Shown: piece by piece, positions 43,331-51,876 of the stretch
How the letters are laid out: the number at the start of each line of letters is the position of its first letter
Position numbering within the stretch: position 1 is the stretch's first letter
Assembly (NCBI GenBank): GCA_027488135.1
Contig: JAIYCH010000147.1
Coordinates: forward strand, 1-64,000
Direction of reading: 5' to 3'
DNA: 64,000 nt
From: Saprospiraceae bacterium
Lineage (GTDB): Bacteria; Bacteroidota; Bacteroidia; Chitinophagales; Saprospiraceae
Translations under genes and position numbers: made by a program
Notes under the pieces: model-generated
What the model was told of the DNA's origin: nothing
The model's input: the letters and a program-made list of their open reading frames with translations, nothing else
Database searches by the model: none

Positions 43331-44248
43331 ATGTCAGTTAGGGTGGATGGTCTCACCAAAATATACGGGGAACAAAAAGCCATCGACAAGCTCAGTTTTC
43401 AAGTTGAAAAAGGTCAGATTCTTGGCTTTTTAGGTCCAAATGGTGCCGGAAAAAGTACTACCATGAAAATACTGACGGGTTACTTACCACCAACTGAAGG
43501 CTCTGTAGAAATTGGTGGTTTTGATGTACAGGCAAATCCTAAAGAAATAAGACGATTGATTGGTTACCTTCCAGAAAATAATCCGTTGTATGGCGACCTG
43601 TATATTAAAGAATATCTGCATTTTGTAGCTGGATTTTATCCTATAAAAAATCCCTCGGCCAGAGTTTCCGAAGTCATTGATCTTATTGGACTTACCCCTG
43701 AAAAACATAAAAAAATAGGCGCCTTATCCAAAGGTTATAAACAAAGGGTTGGCCTGGCTCAAGCCATTATTCACGATCCCCAGGTATTGATACTGGATGA
43801 ACCCACTACAGGCCTGGACCCCAATCAATTAGTGGAGATTCGATCACTTATAAAAGCATTGGGCAAGGAAAAAACATTGATTTTTTCTACCCACATCATG
43901 CAGGAAGTTACCGCCTTGTGCGACCGTGTTTTGATTATAAAGGACGGTAAAATGCAGGCAAATGATACCTTGCAAAATTTACAATCTACTTTTCAAGGCG
44001 AATGGGTTACTACGGTAACGTTCCAAGGTACTTTTACCTTAGACCATTTTAAAAAAATACAGGATGTTCAGCGTATTCGTCAAATACATACTGATACTAT
44101 TCAGGTGATTACCGCACCAGGCATTGATGTAAGACCCTTACTTTTTAAACAAGCTGTTAAAGACGACAATATCATCATTGGTATGCAACAAGACCGACGC
44201 AGTGTGGAGGAAATATTTCAAAAACTAACAGGATCTGACATTCAATGA
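43331..44248 (+). CDS. gldA: GldA, ATP-binding subunit of the gliding-associated ABC transporter
   Basis: 305 residues. Walker A GPNGAGKSTT, signature LSKGYKQRVGLAQAI, Walker B VLILDEPTTGLDPNQ and His switch STHIMQE are present; the extension beyond ~220 (VTFQGTFTLDHFKKIQDVQR) is typical of GldA. GldA pairs with GldF and GldG; mutants of Flavobacterium lose gliding. Here it leads a five-gene rightward run. Its stop overlaps the next start by 4 bp. Confidence 0.9.
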   Translation: MSVRVDGLTKIYGEQKAIDKLSFQVEKGQILGFLGPNGAGKSTTMKILTGYLPPTEGSVEIGGFDVQANPKEIRRLIGYLPENNPLYGDLYIKEYLHFVAGFYPIKNPSARVSEVIDLIGLTPEKHKKIGALSKGYKQRVGLAQAIIHDPQVLILDEPTTGLDPNQLVEIRSLIKALGKEKTLIFSTHIMQEVTALCDRVLIIKDGKMQANDTLQNLQSTFQGEWVTTVTFQGTFTLDHFKKIQDVQRIRQIHTDTIQVITAPGIDVRPLLFKQAVKDDNIIIGMQQDRRSVEEIFQKLTGSDIQ

Positions 44249-44904
44249 AAAAAACAATCCTTTTTCTGGTTCTTTGCTTTACTTTCACTTTTTCTTTTGG
44301 CCAACGCGCGCTAAATCAGGAGTTAAAGTTAGCGGACGGTCTATACCTGAATATGAATGAATTCAAAAAAGATGCCCCTTCCCTTTTTTGGAAAGAGTAT
44401 GAGGTTGTCTGGGCGTATAACACGAAGCTTAAATGTTACCAAGTTGAAAATATACATAAAAAAGGTTCTCCTGGGTCAGGTGTTCAAGACTCTGTCTGGG
44501 GATTTACCATAAAAGGAATACCATATATTAAAATTTCTCCGGACAGTTCTGGCAGGCCCTTAACCTTGTTTGCGGAACTTACGGTAAGAGGACTGATAAA
44601 TATTTTTTCTTATGAAAAGGAGAACCTAGAATTATTTCCTATGAAAGCATATAATCCATTAACAGGTACGGTATTTAGAAAAGGCGTTGTAAAAAGAAAT
44701 ATCACGACCATGGAAAGGCGGATTTTCCATTTGAAGGACGACCTCATTATGCCCTACGACAAGGATATTCTAGAGCAATGGATGGAAAAAGACAAAGAAA
44801 TTTTACGGGCGCTCAGGTTCGCATCTGAAGAAGAATATGAAGAAAAATTACATCGTGCGCTTATTGTCTTCAATGGCCGTTACCCTTTCATCATTCAAAA
44901 ATAA
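44245..44904 (+). CDS. Exported protein of unknown function inside the gld operon
   Basis: 219 residues with a signal peptide (FLVLCFTFTFSFGQ). The mature part (LKLADGLYLNMNEFKKDAPS, WGFTIKGIPYIKISPDSSGR, LIMPYDKDILEQWMEKDKEI) matches no family I recognise, but is common in shape to small secreted Bacteroidota proteins. It overlaps gldA by 4 bp and is 11 bp before gldF, so it is translated with the transporter genes. A part in gliding or in the transporter is inferred from position only. Confidence 0.7.
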   Translation: MKKTILFLVLCFTFTFSFGQRALNQELKLADGLYLNMNEFKKDAPSLFWKEYEVVWAYNTKLKCYQVENIHKKGSPGSGVQDSVWGFTIKGIPYIKISPDSSGRPLTLFAELTVRGLINIFSYEKENLELFPMKAYNPLTGTVFRKGVVKRNITTMERRIFHLKDDLIMPYDKDILEQWMEKDKEILRALRFASEEEYEEKLHRALIVFNGRYPFIIQK

Positions 44905-44915
44905 TAGGCAAATTC

Positions 44916-45650
44916 ATGTGGGTAATTTATAAGAAGGAACTGACAACATTTTTCAATAATCTGACAGGCTATTTGGTTTTGGGCGTGTTTTTAACCGTTA
45001 TGGGATTATTTTTATTTGTATTCCCTGAAACCAGTTTACTGGAATCAAACTTTGCCTCTTTAGAGCCATTTTTCGAGATGGCCCCATCTTTATTTTTATT
45101 TTTGGTGCCAGCCATAACCATGAGATTATTGGCCGAAGAAAGACAACTGGGAACGCTTGCTCTTTTACTAACTAAACCGATAGATGAAATGGGCTTAATT
45201 ATCGGGAAGTTTCTGGCTGCGGTAACACTGCTTTTACTGGCATTGGTGCCTACCCTATTTTACAATATAACGCTTTATTTTCTGGGTTCACCCGTTGGCA
45301 ATCTGGACAGTGGAGCCATCATGGGTTCCTATTTGGGACTTTTGCTCCTCGGCAGTGCGTTTGCTTCCATCGGCATGTTGGCCTCTTCGCTAACTGAAAG
45401 TCAAATTGTCGCTTTTGTATTAGCGGTAACAGGTTGTTTTTTATTCTTCTATGGCTTTTATTTCCTTTCCGGGCTACCTGTTTTTTTTGGAAAATGGGAC
45501 GCGTTAGTACAACAATTTGGTATGGACTACCATTACCACGCCCTAAGCAAAGGTGCGCCTGATACCCGCGACCTCATTTATTTTCTGTCAGTGATGGCTA
45601 TATTTTTGTTAATCACCCGATTTGTTTTGCAATACCGCATTCGTTCCTAA
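44916..45650 (+). CDS. gldF: GldF, permease subunit of the gliding-associated ABC transporter
   Basis: 244 residues with six membrane segments (YLVLGVFLTVMGLFLFVF, LFLFLVPAITMRLLAEERQL, AAVTLLLLALVPTLFYNITL, LLLLGSAFASIGMLASSL, IVAFVLAVTGCFLFFYGFYF, and the last near the end). EERQLGTLALLLTKP is the hallmark of ABC-2-type permeases. Followed 12 bp later by gldG. Confidence 0.93.
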   Translation: MWVIYKKELTTFFNNLTGYLVLGVFLTVMGLFLFVFPETSLLESNFASLEPFFEMAPSLFLFLVPAITMRLLAEERQLGTLALLLTKPIDEMGLIIGKFLAAVTLLLLALVPTLFYNITLYFLGSPVGNLDSGAIMGSYLGLLLLGSAFASIGMLASSLTESQIVAFVLAVTGCFLFFYGFYFLSGLPVFFGKWDALVQQFGMDYHYHALSKGAPDTRDLIYFLSVMAIFLLITRFVLQYRIRS

Positions 45651-45662
45651 GTCAACTCCATC

Positions 45663-47363
45663 ATGCGTTATAAACAAGCTTTAATCAATCTTTCCCTTGC
45701 TATAGGCATCATTATACTCTTGAATGTCTTAATGCACTCCCGCATTGGGAATTTTCCTCTTTACACTCGCTTTGATCTAACTGAAGACCAGCGATTTACT
45801 TTAACACCAGCTACCACATCGTTACTTCGGAATCTGGACGAGGTTGTTTTTGTCAAAGTATTGTTACAAGGCGACTTTCCTGCAGGTTATAAGCGTTTAC
45901 AAGCATCGGTGGAAGATATGCTACTTGATTTTCAGAGTGAAAATGCCCTTATTTCCTATCAATATGAAGATCCTTTATCGGGAAATACAGAACAGGTAAA
46001 TACAAGAAAAAAGCAATTAGCTGAACTCGGCGTACTCCCTGTGAGTCTAAATGTCAGGGAAAATGGGGAGAGAAGTCAAAAACTCACCTACCCTTATGCT
46101 ATTTTTTATTACAAAGGAAGGAGTATTCCCGTTAATTTTTTGGAAAATCAAATTCCTGGCGTTCCCCCTGATGTTATTCTAAACAAAGCAGTTACACTGT
46201 TGGAATATAAGTTTATTCATGCCATTCAACAGTTGAAGCAAAGTACGAAACCAACCTTGCTTTTTCTGGACGGCCATGGAGAGAGTTTACCCGCCGAAAC
46301 CGCTGATGTAGAAAATAGCCTGCGAGAAACTTTTAATACCGGACGCATTGTTCTCGATAGCGTCATTGCCATTGATAGTTCGGTAAAAACCCTAATCATT
46401 TCTTCCCCAAAAACGGCATTTTCAGATAAGGATAATTTCAAAATTGACCAGTATGTGATGCAGGGTGGCAGATTATTATTTCTCGTTGATAAAATAGCTA
46501 TTCATTTAGATAGCTTGCGTCGGGGAGAATTTTTGCCCAATGAAAGGAATCTAAATATAGATGATTTGCTATTCAAATATGGTGCGCGATTACAGCCTAA
46601 TTTATTGTTGGATATGCAAAGTAGCGTGATACCTTTAGCTACCGGGCAGGTTGGCAATGCCCCCCAATTTGAATATTTCCGGTATCCCTATCATTTGGTG
46701 GTTATACCCAATAGTAATCACCCGTCCGTTAAAAATATTGGTCCGATTAATATGCAATTTGCAGGAGGTATTGATACGGTGGCAACCAAATATCCGGTTA
46801 AAAAGACGGTTTTACTGCAAACGTCTGCTGAAAGCAGGTACCAATTCCTTCCGTTACGTATGAATTTTGATTTTATGAGATATCCTTTGGATGAAAAGTT
46901 ATTCAATAAAGGGTCTCAATCGGTAGCCTTATTATTAGAGGGGTCATTTTCATCTCTTTTTGAAAATAGATTGGCAGCCGCTATGATTTCTTCCCTTCAA
47001 AATCAAGGTAGACCATTTGTAGGAAAATCGCCTGAGACCAAAATAATAGTTATTTCTGACGCTGATTTAATTCGGAACAGGATAGATAAACAAACTGGAA
47101 AAATCATACCGGCTGGCTATAATGAATTCGAAAAATATACCTTCTCCAATAAAGATTTTTTACTGAATGCGTTGGAGTATTTATCTGACGATGAAGGTAT
47201 TATAGCAGCGAGGGGTAAGGATATAAAACTCAGATTATTAAATACTACTAAAATTAAAGAGGAAAAGGTAAAGTGGCAAATCATTAATCTTTTGCTACCT
47301 TTAGTTCTCATAATGCTGGGTGGTTTACTCTTTCATTTTATCCGTCAACGCCGTTACCAGTAA
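45663..47363 (+). CDS. gldG: GldG, substrate-binding-like subunit of the gliding-associated ABC transporter
   Basis: 566 residues: one N-terminal and one C-terminal membrane segment (IGIIILLNVLMHSRIGN; INLLLPLVLIMLGGLLFHFI) around a periplasmic part (FDLTEDQRFTLTPATTSLLR, KPTLLFLDGHGESLP, YVMQGGRLLFLVDKIAIHLD, FVGKSPETKIIVISDADLIR). This matches GldG throughout. Next gene starts 13 bp later. Confidence 0.93.
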   Translation: MRYKQALINLSLAIGIIILLNVLMHSRIGNFPLYTRFDLTEDQRFTLTPATTSLLRNLDEVVFVKVLLQGDFPAGYKRLQASVEDMLLDFQSENALISYQYEDPLSGNTEQVNTRKKQLAELGVLPVSLNVRENGERSQKLTYPYAIFYYKGRSIPVNFLENQIPGVPPDVILNKAVTLLEYKFIHAIQQLKQSTKPTLLFLDGHGESLPAETADVENSLRETFNTGRIVLDSVIAIDSSVKTLIISSPKTAFSDKDNFKIDQYVMQGGRLLFLVDKIAIHLDSLRRGEFLPNERNLNIDDLLFKYGARLQPNLLLDMQSSVIPLATGQVGNAPQFEYFRYPYHLVVIPNSNHPSVKNIGPINMQFAGGIDTVATKYPVKKTVLLQTSAESRYQFLPLRMNFDFMRYPLDEKLFNKGSQSVALLLEGSFSSLFENRLAAAMISSLQNQGRPFVGKSPETKIIVISDADLIRNRIDKQTGKIIPAGYNEFEKYTFSNKDFLLNALEYLSDDEGIIAARGKDIKLRLLNTTKIKEEKVKWQIINLLLPLVLIMLGGLLFHFIRQRRYQ

Positions 47364-47376
47364 TAAGAAAAAACCA

Positions 47377-48372
47377 ATGCGTCGAGAAACGTTTATTTTA
47401 ATGTTTGTTTTTGTCCTCTTAGGCGCTGGATTCATCTTCCTTCAACTAAAAAATAAACCGTTGGTTGATCCCGACAGAACCTTTCATGTTGAAGACAAGC
47501 GGCGCGTTCATGAGGTATTTATAACCCACAGAGATGGGGAACAGATAAAACTAAGTAGAAAAGGGACCTCCTGGGTACTAAATGATCGTTTTCCAGTCAA
47601 TCCTAATGTTATGGAAAATGTATTGGATGCCATAGCCCGCATACAAATTAAATATGTTCCTCCACAAGCTGCCGTACCGGCCATCATAAATGATTTAGCA
47701 AAAAATGGCCTGAGAGTGGAGATTTTTGACAGGAACCATAAAAAAATAATGGGCTATTACGTCGGTGGTAGCACGGTTGATGAACGGGGAACGCACATCA
47801 TCAGAGAAAACAGCGATTTGCCTGTGATTGGAGAATTAGCCGGTTGGGAAGGAAATTTACGCTTTCGGTTTAGGATGAGAGGTAATGAATGGCGCGATAA
47901 AACGATTTTCCAATATAAAGTAAATGATTTGAAGAGCGTTCAATTAATTTACCCAAAACAACAGCTTGCTTCCTTTACACTAACCCAGCATAACAGCTCT
48001 TTCCAATTAGAATCTTCATCTACCCCAAAAAAAATAGTTAAAATAGCAGCCGCAAAGGGCATAGCGTATTTATCAGGCTATCAAAAATTAGGTGCAGAAG
48101 CCTTTGAAACAGGAAATCCCTACAGAGATTCTATTGAAAAATCACTCCCATTTGTAACCATTAAATTACAAGAAAAAAAGGGAACTCAAAGAACCTTTAA
48201 AGTCTGGCCCATTTATCCGCTTCAATCCTCCAATGAAGGTGTCGTTTTCAGGAATGAGAACGGTACCGTTGAACGCTACTTCGCGGGTGAGGAAAACGGA
48301 GAATTTTATTTGATTCAAGACAGGGTTTTCAGGAAGATATTTAGAGGGATTGATTTTTTTACACAACATTGA
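47377..48372 (+). CDS. DUF4340-domain membrane-anchored protein
   Basis: 331 residues from ATG 47377 (the frame is open to 47320 but those extra residues are not a leader). A membrane anchor (FILMFVFVLLGAGFIFLQL) precedes a periplasmic DUF4340-like body (VHEVFITHRDGEQIKLSRKG, WVLNDRFPVNPNVMENVLDA, GYYVGGSTVDERGTHI, GEFYLIQDRVFRKIF). DUF4340 proteins frequently follow gldG-like genes in many phyla and are thought to join that ABC complex. Unknown biochemical role. Confidence 0.88.
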   Translation: MRRETFILMFVFVLLGAGFIFLQLKNKPLVDPDRTFHVEDKRRVHEVFITHRDGEQIKLSRKGTSWVLNDRFPVNPNVMENVLDAIARIQIKYVPPQAAVPAIINDLAKNGLRVEIFDRNHKKIMGYYVGGSTVDERGTHIIRENSDLPVIGELAGWEGNLRFRFRMRGNEWRDKTIFQYKVNDLKSVQLIYPKQQLASFTLTQHNSSFQLESSSTPKKIVKIAAAKGIAYLSGYQKLGAEAFETGNPYRDSIEKSLPFVTIKLQEKKGTQRTFKVWPIYPLQSSNEGVVFRNENGTVERYFAGEENGEFYLIQDRVFRKIFRGIDFFTQH

Positions 48373-48474
48373 TAACCCATTATTTTTTTAACATTTTTCA
48401 TAACTTTTTATTTTAAAAAAAGTTACTTATGTCATTGTGATGCGTTTAAATAAAAAAAGAATAAGAGAAAAATA

Positions 48475-49671
48475 ATGATGCAAGCAAGTGCAACAAAGGA
48501 TAGATTGCAATTTATAGATACCATCAGGGCTTATGCCATATTGATGATGCTGCAAGGGCATTTTGTAGATACCATGCTTGCTTATCGTTACCGAGATCTT
48601 GAAAATGCATTATATGCTTCCTGGTTCTTTATGCGAGGCATTACTGCACCTATCTTTTTCACTGTTACTGGCCTCGTTTTCACCTTTTTGCTTCTTCGCG
48701 ATGGAAGGCCGATTAAAGAAAATGAAAGGATTAGGAAGGGTATTCGCCGTGGATTTTTCCTTATATTTCTGGGTTACTTGTTGAAAGTAAATTTCCCCGC
48801 CTTCTTAGTGGGTTGGTTTTATAAAAGTTATCCTGCTTTAGATGTTTTACACAATATTGGATTTGCACTATTAGCTCTTATAGGGTTGTATTGCCTCCAC
48901 TTAATAAGTAAAATTTCCTTGCCTCTACTCTATTTCGGCGGTGGAATTTTCATATTTTTAATAAATCCTACCTGGCTCGCTTATGAATGGGACTTCTTAC
49001 CTATTGTATTAAGGAATTATTTTGATGCTGACAACGGGTCTATTTTCTTACCCGTACCGTGGCTTGGCTTTACCTTATTAGGTGCGGGCATTGGATGGCA
49101 TTTATTCCACAAAACTTATTTATACAGAACCTGGTACTGGCCAGCTATTTTATTGACAACTGGCCTAACCATACATTTTTTCTCCACCAAGGGCCTATAT
49201 TTACTACATCAGTGGACCGGGTGGGAAAATTTCCTTCAATTAGCTTACGATAACGTATTATTTTGGCGATTTGGGCACGTTCTAATTATTATTTCCATAT
49301 TTATCTTCCTGGAGAAAATTATCACCTTCCCTCCGCTGATGTTAAAAATAGGTTCAGAAACCCTGACCATTTATGCCACTCATTACGTGGTACTTTATGG
49401 TACCTGGTTAGGTATTGGCATTAAAACATTTGGCCAGTTCACCTGGCATCCTGTACCTGTTATCTTTGGAGCTATTCTTTTTGTTATAGCCGCTATTGTT
49501 TACATCAAATACATTGAAGAGATAAGAACAAAACTAGCGTTGCATCTGCCGGGGAGATTGAGATACCTCAGACGCTACATTCATGTTATGGGTAAACGTT
49601 TATTTAAACAAGTGCTAGATCAAGTCAGGCAGTGGATTAATCGCTTATCGACCAATGTAGGCATTTGGTAA
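48475..49671 (+). CDS. DUF1624/heparan-alpha-glucosaminide N-acetyltransferase-like membrane protein
   Basis: 398 residues with about ten membrane segments. The N terminus (RLQFIDTIRAYAILMMLQGH, FVDTML) carries the acyltransferase-type D.IR...ILMM.QGH pattern of DUF1624, and the rest (GITAPIFFTVTGLVFTFLLL, GFALLALIGLYCLHLI, TIYATHYVVLYGTWLGIG) agrees. Probably transfers acyl groups to sugars across the membrane. Two ATGs lie side by side at 48475 and 48478. Neighbours give no further hint. Confidence 0.85.
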   Translation: MMQASATKDRLQFIDTIRAYAILMMLQGHFVDTMLAYRYRDLENALYASWFFMRGITAPIFFTVTGLVFTFLLLRDGRPIKENERIRKGIRRGFFLIFLGYLLKVNFPAFLVGWFYKSYPALDVLHNIGFALLALIGLYCLHLISKISLPLLYFGGGIFIFLINPTWLAYEWDFLPIVLRNYFDADNGSIFLPVPWLGFTLLGAGIGWHLFHKTYLYRTWYWPAILLTTGLTIHFFSTKGLYLLHQWTGWENFLQLAYDNVLFWRFGHVLIIISIFIFLEKIITFPPLMLKIGSETLTIYATHYVVLYGTWLGIGIKTFGQFTWHPVPVIFGAILFVIAAIVYIKYIEEIRTKLALHLPGRLRYLRRYIHVMGKRLFKQVLDQVRQWINRLSTNVGIW

Positions 49672-49773
49672 AACAGCAAAGTTTATTTCGATAAAATCTT
49701 GTGTTTTTTAAAATGAAAAGTTTCCATTTTTCATTTTAGATAGGTATATTAGACGAAATAATACCCAAACGAA

Positions 49774-51135
49774 ATGAATCGTACGTTCTTTTTTATTATT
49801 TCTCTACTATTATCTACCCATTTTTTAATTTCGCAATCTGCTCCGCTCACGAAGCCAAGTGCTCAACAGTTGCGTTGGCATGAGATGCAATATTATATGT
49901 TCATCCATTTTGGCGTTAACTCATTCACCAATCTGGAGTGGGGTGAAGGGGCAGAAAATCCAAAAATATTTAATCCCACAAATTTAGATACCAGGCAATG
50001 GGCAAGCATAGCGAAAAAGGCAGGTATGAAAGCTATCATTTTAACGGTTAAGCACCACGATGGTTTTTGCCTTTGGCCTTCAGCATATACAGAACACGAT
50101 GTAGCCAACAGTAGCTGGAAGAATGGAAAAGGAGATGTTTTAAAGGAACTCTCTGAAGCATGCAAAGAATATGGTATTAAACTGGGCTTTTATATCTCTC
50201 CCTGGGACAGAAACAATCCTATTTATGGAAAAGATGATCTGGCCTACAATACCTATTTTAATAACCAGTTAAAAGAGATTTTAACTCAATATGGGCCTAT
50301 TTTCGAGGTTTGGTTTGATGGCGCCAACGGAGATCGCGAAAATCCTGAAAAATATCAGGTTTACGATTGGAAAGGCTTCGGAGAAACCATAAGGTCTCTT
50401 CAACCAGAAGCCGTTATTTTTGGAGCTGGTTATGCCGATCTTAGGTGGGTTGGTAATGAAAGAGGGGTAGCTTCAGAGACAAATTGGTGCACTTTCGACT
50501 CAAAACAAAGAAATCCAAGTGAGGACGCCCCTATACCCTTACTTCAGGCAGGTATTAAAAACGGAGATTTATGGTGGCCCGCTGAAACCGATGTGTCTAT
50601 CAGACCAGGTTGGTTTTATCATCCTGAAGAAGACACAAAAGTCAAATCTGTAGATCAATTGGAAAAGATTTATTTTGAGTCAGTGGGCCGGAATACAAAT
50701 CTGCTGTTGAATATTCCTATTGACAGAGAGGGTCTGGTAAATGCTGCCGATTCTATTGCGCTTATGCAATTAAGAGCTCGTTTAGATGCCACTTTTATTG
50801 ATAACAAACTAGAAAAATTATCTAAAGGTACGCCGGACAACAATGCTTTTGTCGTTCAATTAAAAGGTAAAAAAACCTTTGACGTCATATCTCTTAAGGA
50901 AAATATAAGCCAGGGACAAACGATTGATGGATGGAAAGTAGAAGCCTGGGTGGACAAACAATGGGTTTTACTTGGTAAAGCGACCACCGTTGGCTACCAA
51001 AGATGGCTCATTTTACCCAAAACAACCTCTCCTAAAATACGGATTAGCTTTGAAAATCCCCTACCCTCCCGTCAATTACTGGACGTGAATTTGTATTTAA
51101 GAGCCTCACCGAATCCTCTACTGGACAAAAAATGA
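49774..51135 (+). CDS. GH29 alpha-L-fucosidase, exported
   Basis: 453 residues, signal peptide (FFFIISLLLSTHFLISQ). The GH29 domain is intact: RWHEMQYYMFIHFGVNSFTN, LTVKHHDGFCLWPS, FEVWFDGANG with probable nucleophile Asp182, then a C-terminal beta-sandwich. Cleaves terminal fucose from glycans at the surface or in the periplasm. Start overlaps nothing; stop overlaps the next gene by 4 bp. Confidence 0.93.
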   Translation: MNRTFFFIISLLLSTHFLISQSAPLTKPSAQQLRWHEMQYYMFIHFGVNSFTNLEWGEGAENPKIFNPTNLDTRQWASIAKKAGMKAIILTVKHHDGFCLWPSAYTEHDVANSSWKNGKGDVLKELSEACKEYGIKLGFYISPWDRNNPIYGKDDLAYNTYFNNQLKEILTQYGPIFEVWFDGANGDRENPEKYQVYDWKGFGETIRSLQPEAVIFGAGYADLRWVGNERGVASETNWCTFDSKQRNPSEDAPIPLLQAGIKNGDLWWPAETDVSIRPGWFYHPEEDTKVKSVDQLEKIYFESVGRNTNLLLNIPIDREGLVNAADSIALMQLRARLDATFIDNKLEKLSKGTPDNNAFVVQLKGKKTFDVISLKENISQGQTIDGWKVEAWVDKQWVLLGKATTVGYQRWLILPKTTSPKIRISFENPLPSRQLLDVNLYLRASPNPLLDKK

Positions 51136-51830
51136 AAAAATACCTATTCACTATTTTCCTGATTATTTCAGGTTTACAGTTGATGCAAGCGCAGGATGAC
51201 CCATTTATTGGTTATTTTGAAAATAAAACAGAGGAATTCTCCTTGAAAATTGATAAAACAGCTAATAATACTTATAGCTGTATTTTACAACTTCAGGGGA
51301 ATACCATTTCCTTCACGGGAACAAAAATATTGGGAATAATATCTGGAATGTTAACTTTTCAGGGACAAAGCGTATCCTATTCATTGTCAAAGTTATTGGG
51401 AATATATTACTTTACGTTGGATGGTACTTCTTTAGTAGTTGAAAAAGGGAATCCTCCAACATCTAAAGACGCTCCGTCGGTTAAAAAAGACGCTAATCAG
51501 CCAGATGCCCTTTGGGAAAAAAGAATTTCAGGAAAGAAGCTTATTTATCTATATAACAGTAGTGGATTTTCCGACAAAACCATCATTAATTTGTATTCAA
51601 ATAAAACTTTTGAAGGTAGTCTTGAAAGTGTGTCTGTTTCTCAATTAGGGTCAGGATCCACTCGAAATTCTGCTAATGGGACTTGGAAAATCAATAAATT
51701 ATCCAATGGCACCTGGTTGGATTTAACCCACAAGGATGGAACGTCAGAAAGTTTTTTGCTAGAGCAAAGACAGACGGGAAGTGAAATAAATATGAATGGT
51801 AAAAGATTTTTTGTGACTGAATTAAACTAA
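51132..51830 (+). CDS. Exported protein of unknown function
   Basis: 232 residues with signal peptide (YLFTIFLIISGLQLMQAQ). The mature part begins with a beta-rich repeat (FIGYFENKTEEFSLKIDKTA; YSCILQLQGNTISFTG) and ends FLLEQRQTGSEINMNGKRFF. Repeated GxYxF/F.G patterns suggest a beta-barrel or sandwich. No family recognised. Overlaps the fucosidase gene by 4 bp (ATGA), so translated with it. Confidence 0.7.
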   Translation: MKKYLFTIFLIISGLQLMQAQDDPFIGYFENKTEEFSLKIDKTANNTYSCILQLQGNTISFTGTKILGIISGMLTFQGQSVSYSLSKLLGIYYFTLDGTSLVVEKGNPPTSKDAPSVKKDANQPDALWEKRISGKKLIYLYNSSGFSDKTIINLYSNKTFEGSLESVSVSQLGSGSTRNSANGTWKINKLSNGTWLDLTHKDGTSESFLLEQRQTGSEINMNGKRFFVTELN

Positions 51831-51876
51831 ATATTTTCTTATATTTAGATTATTATAAATCCTAAATTTATTCATT

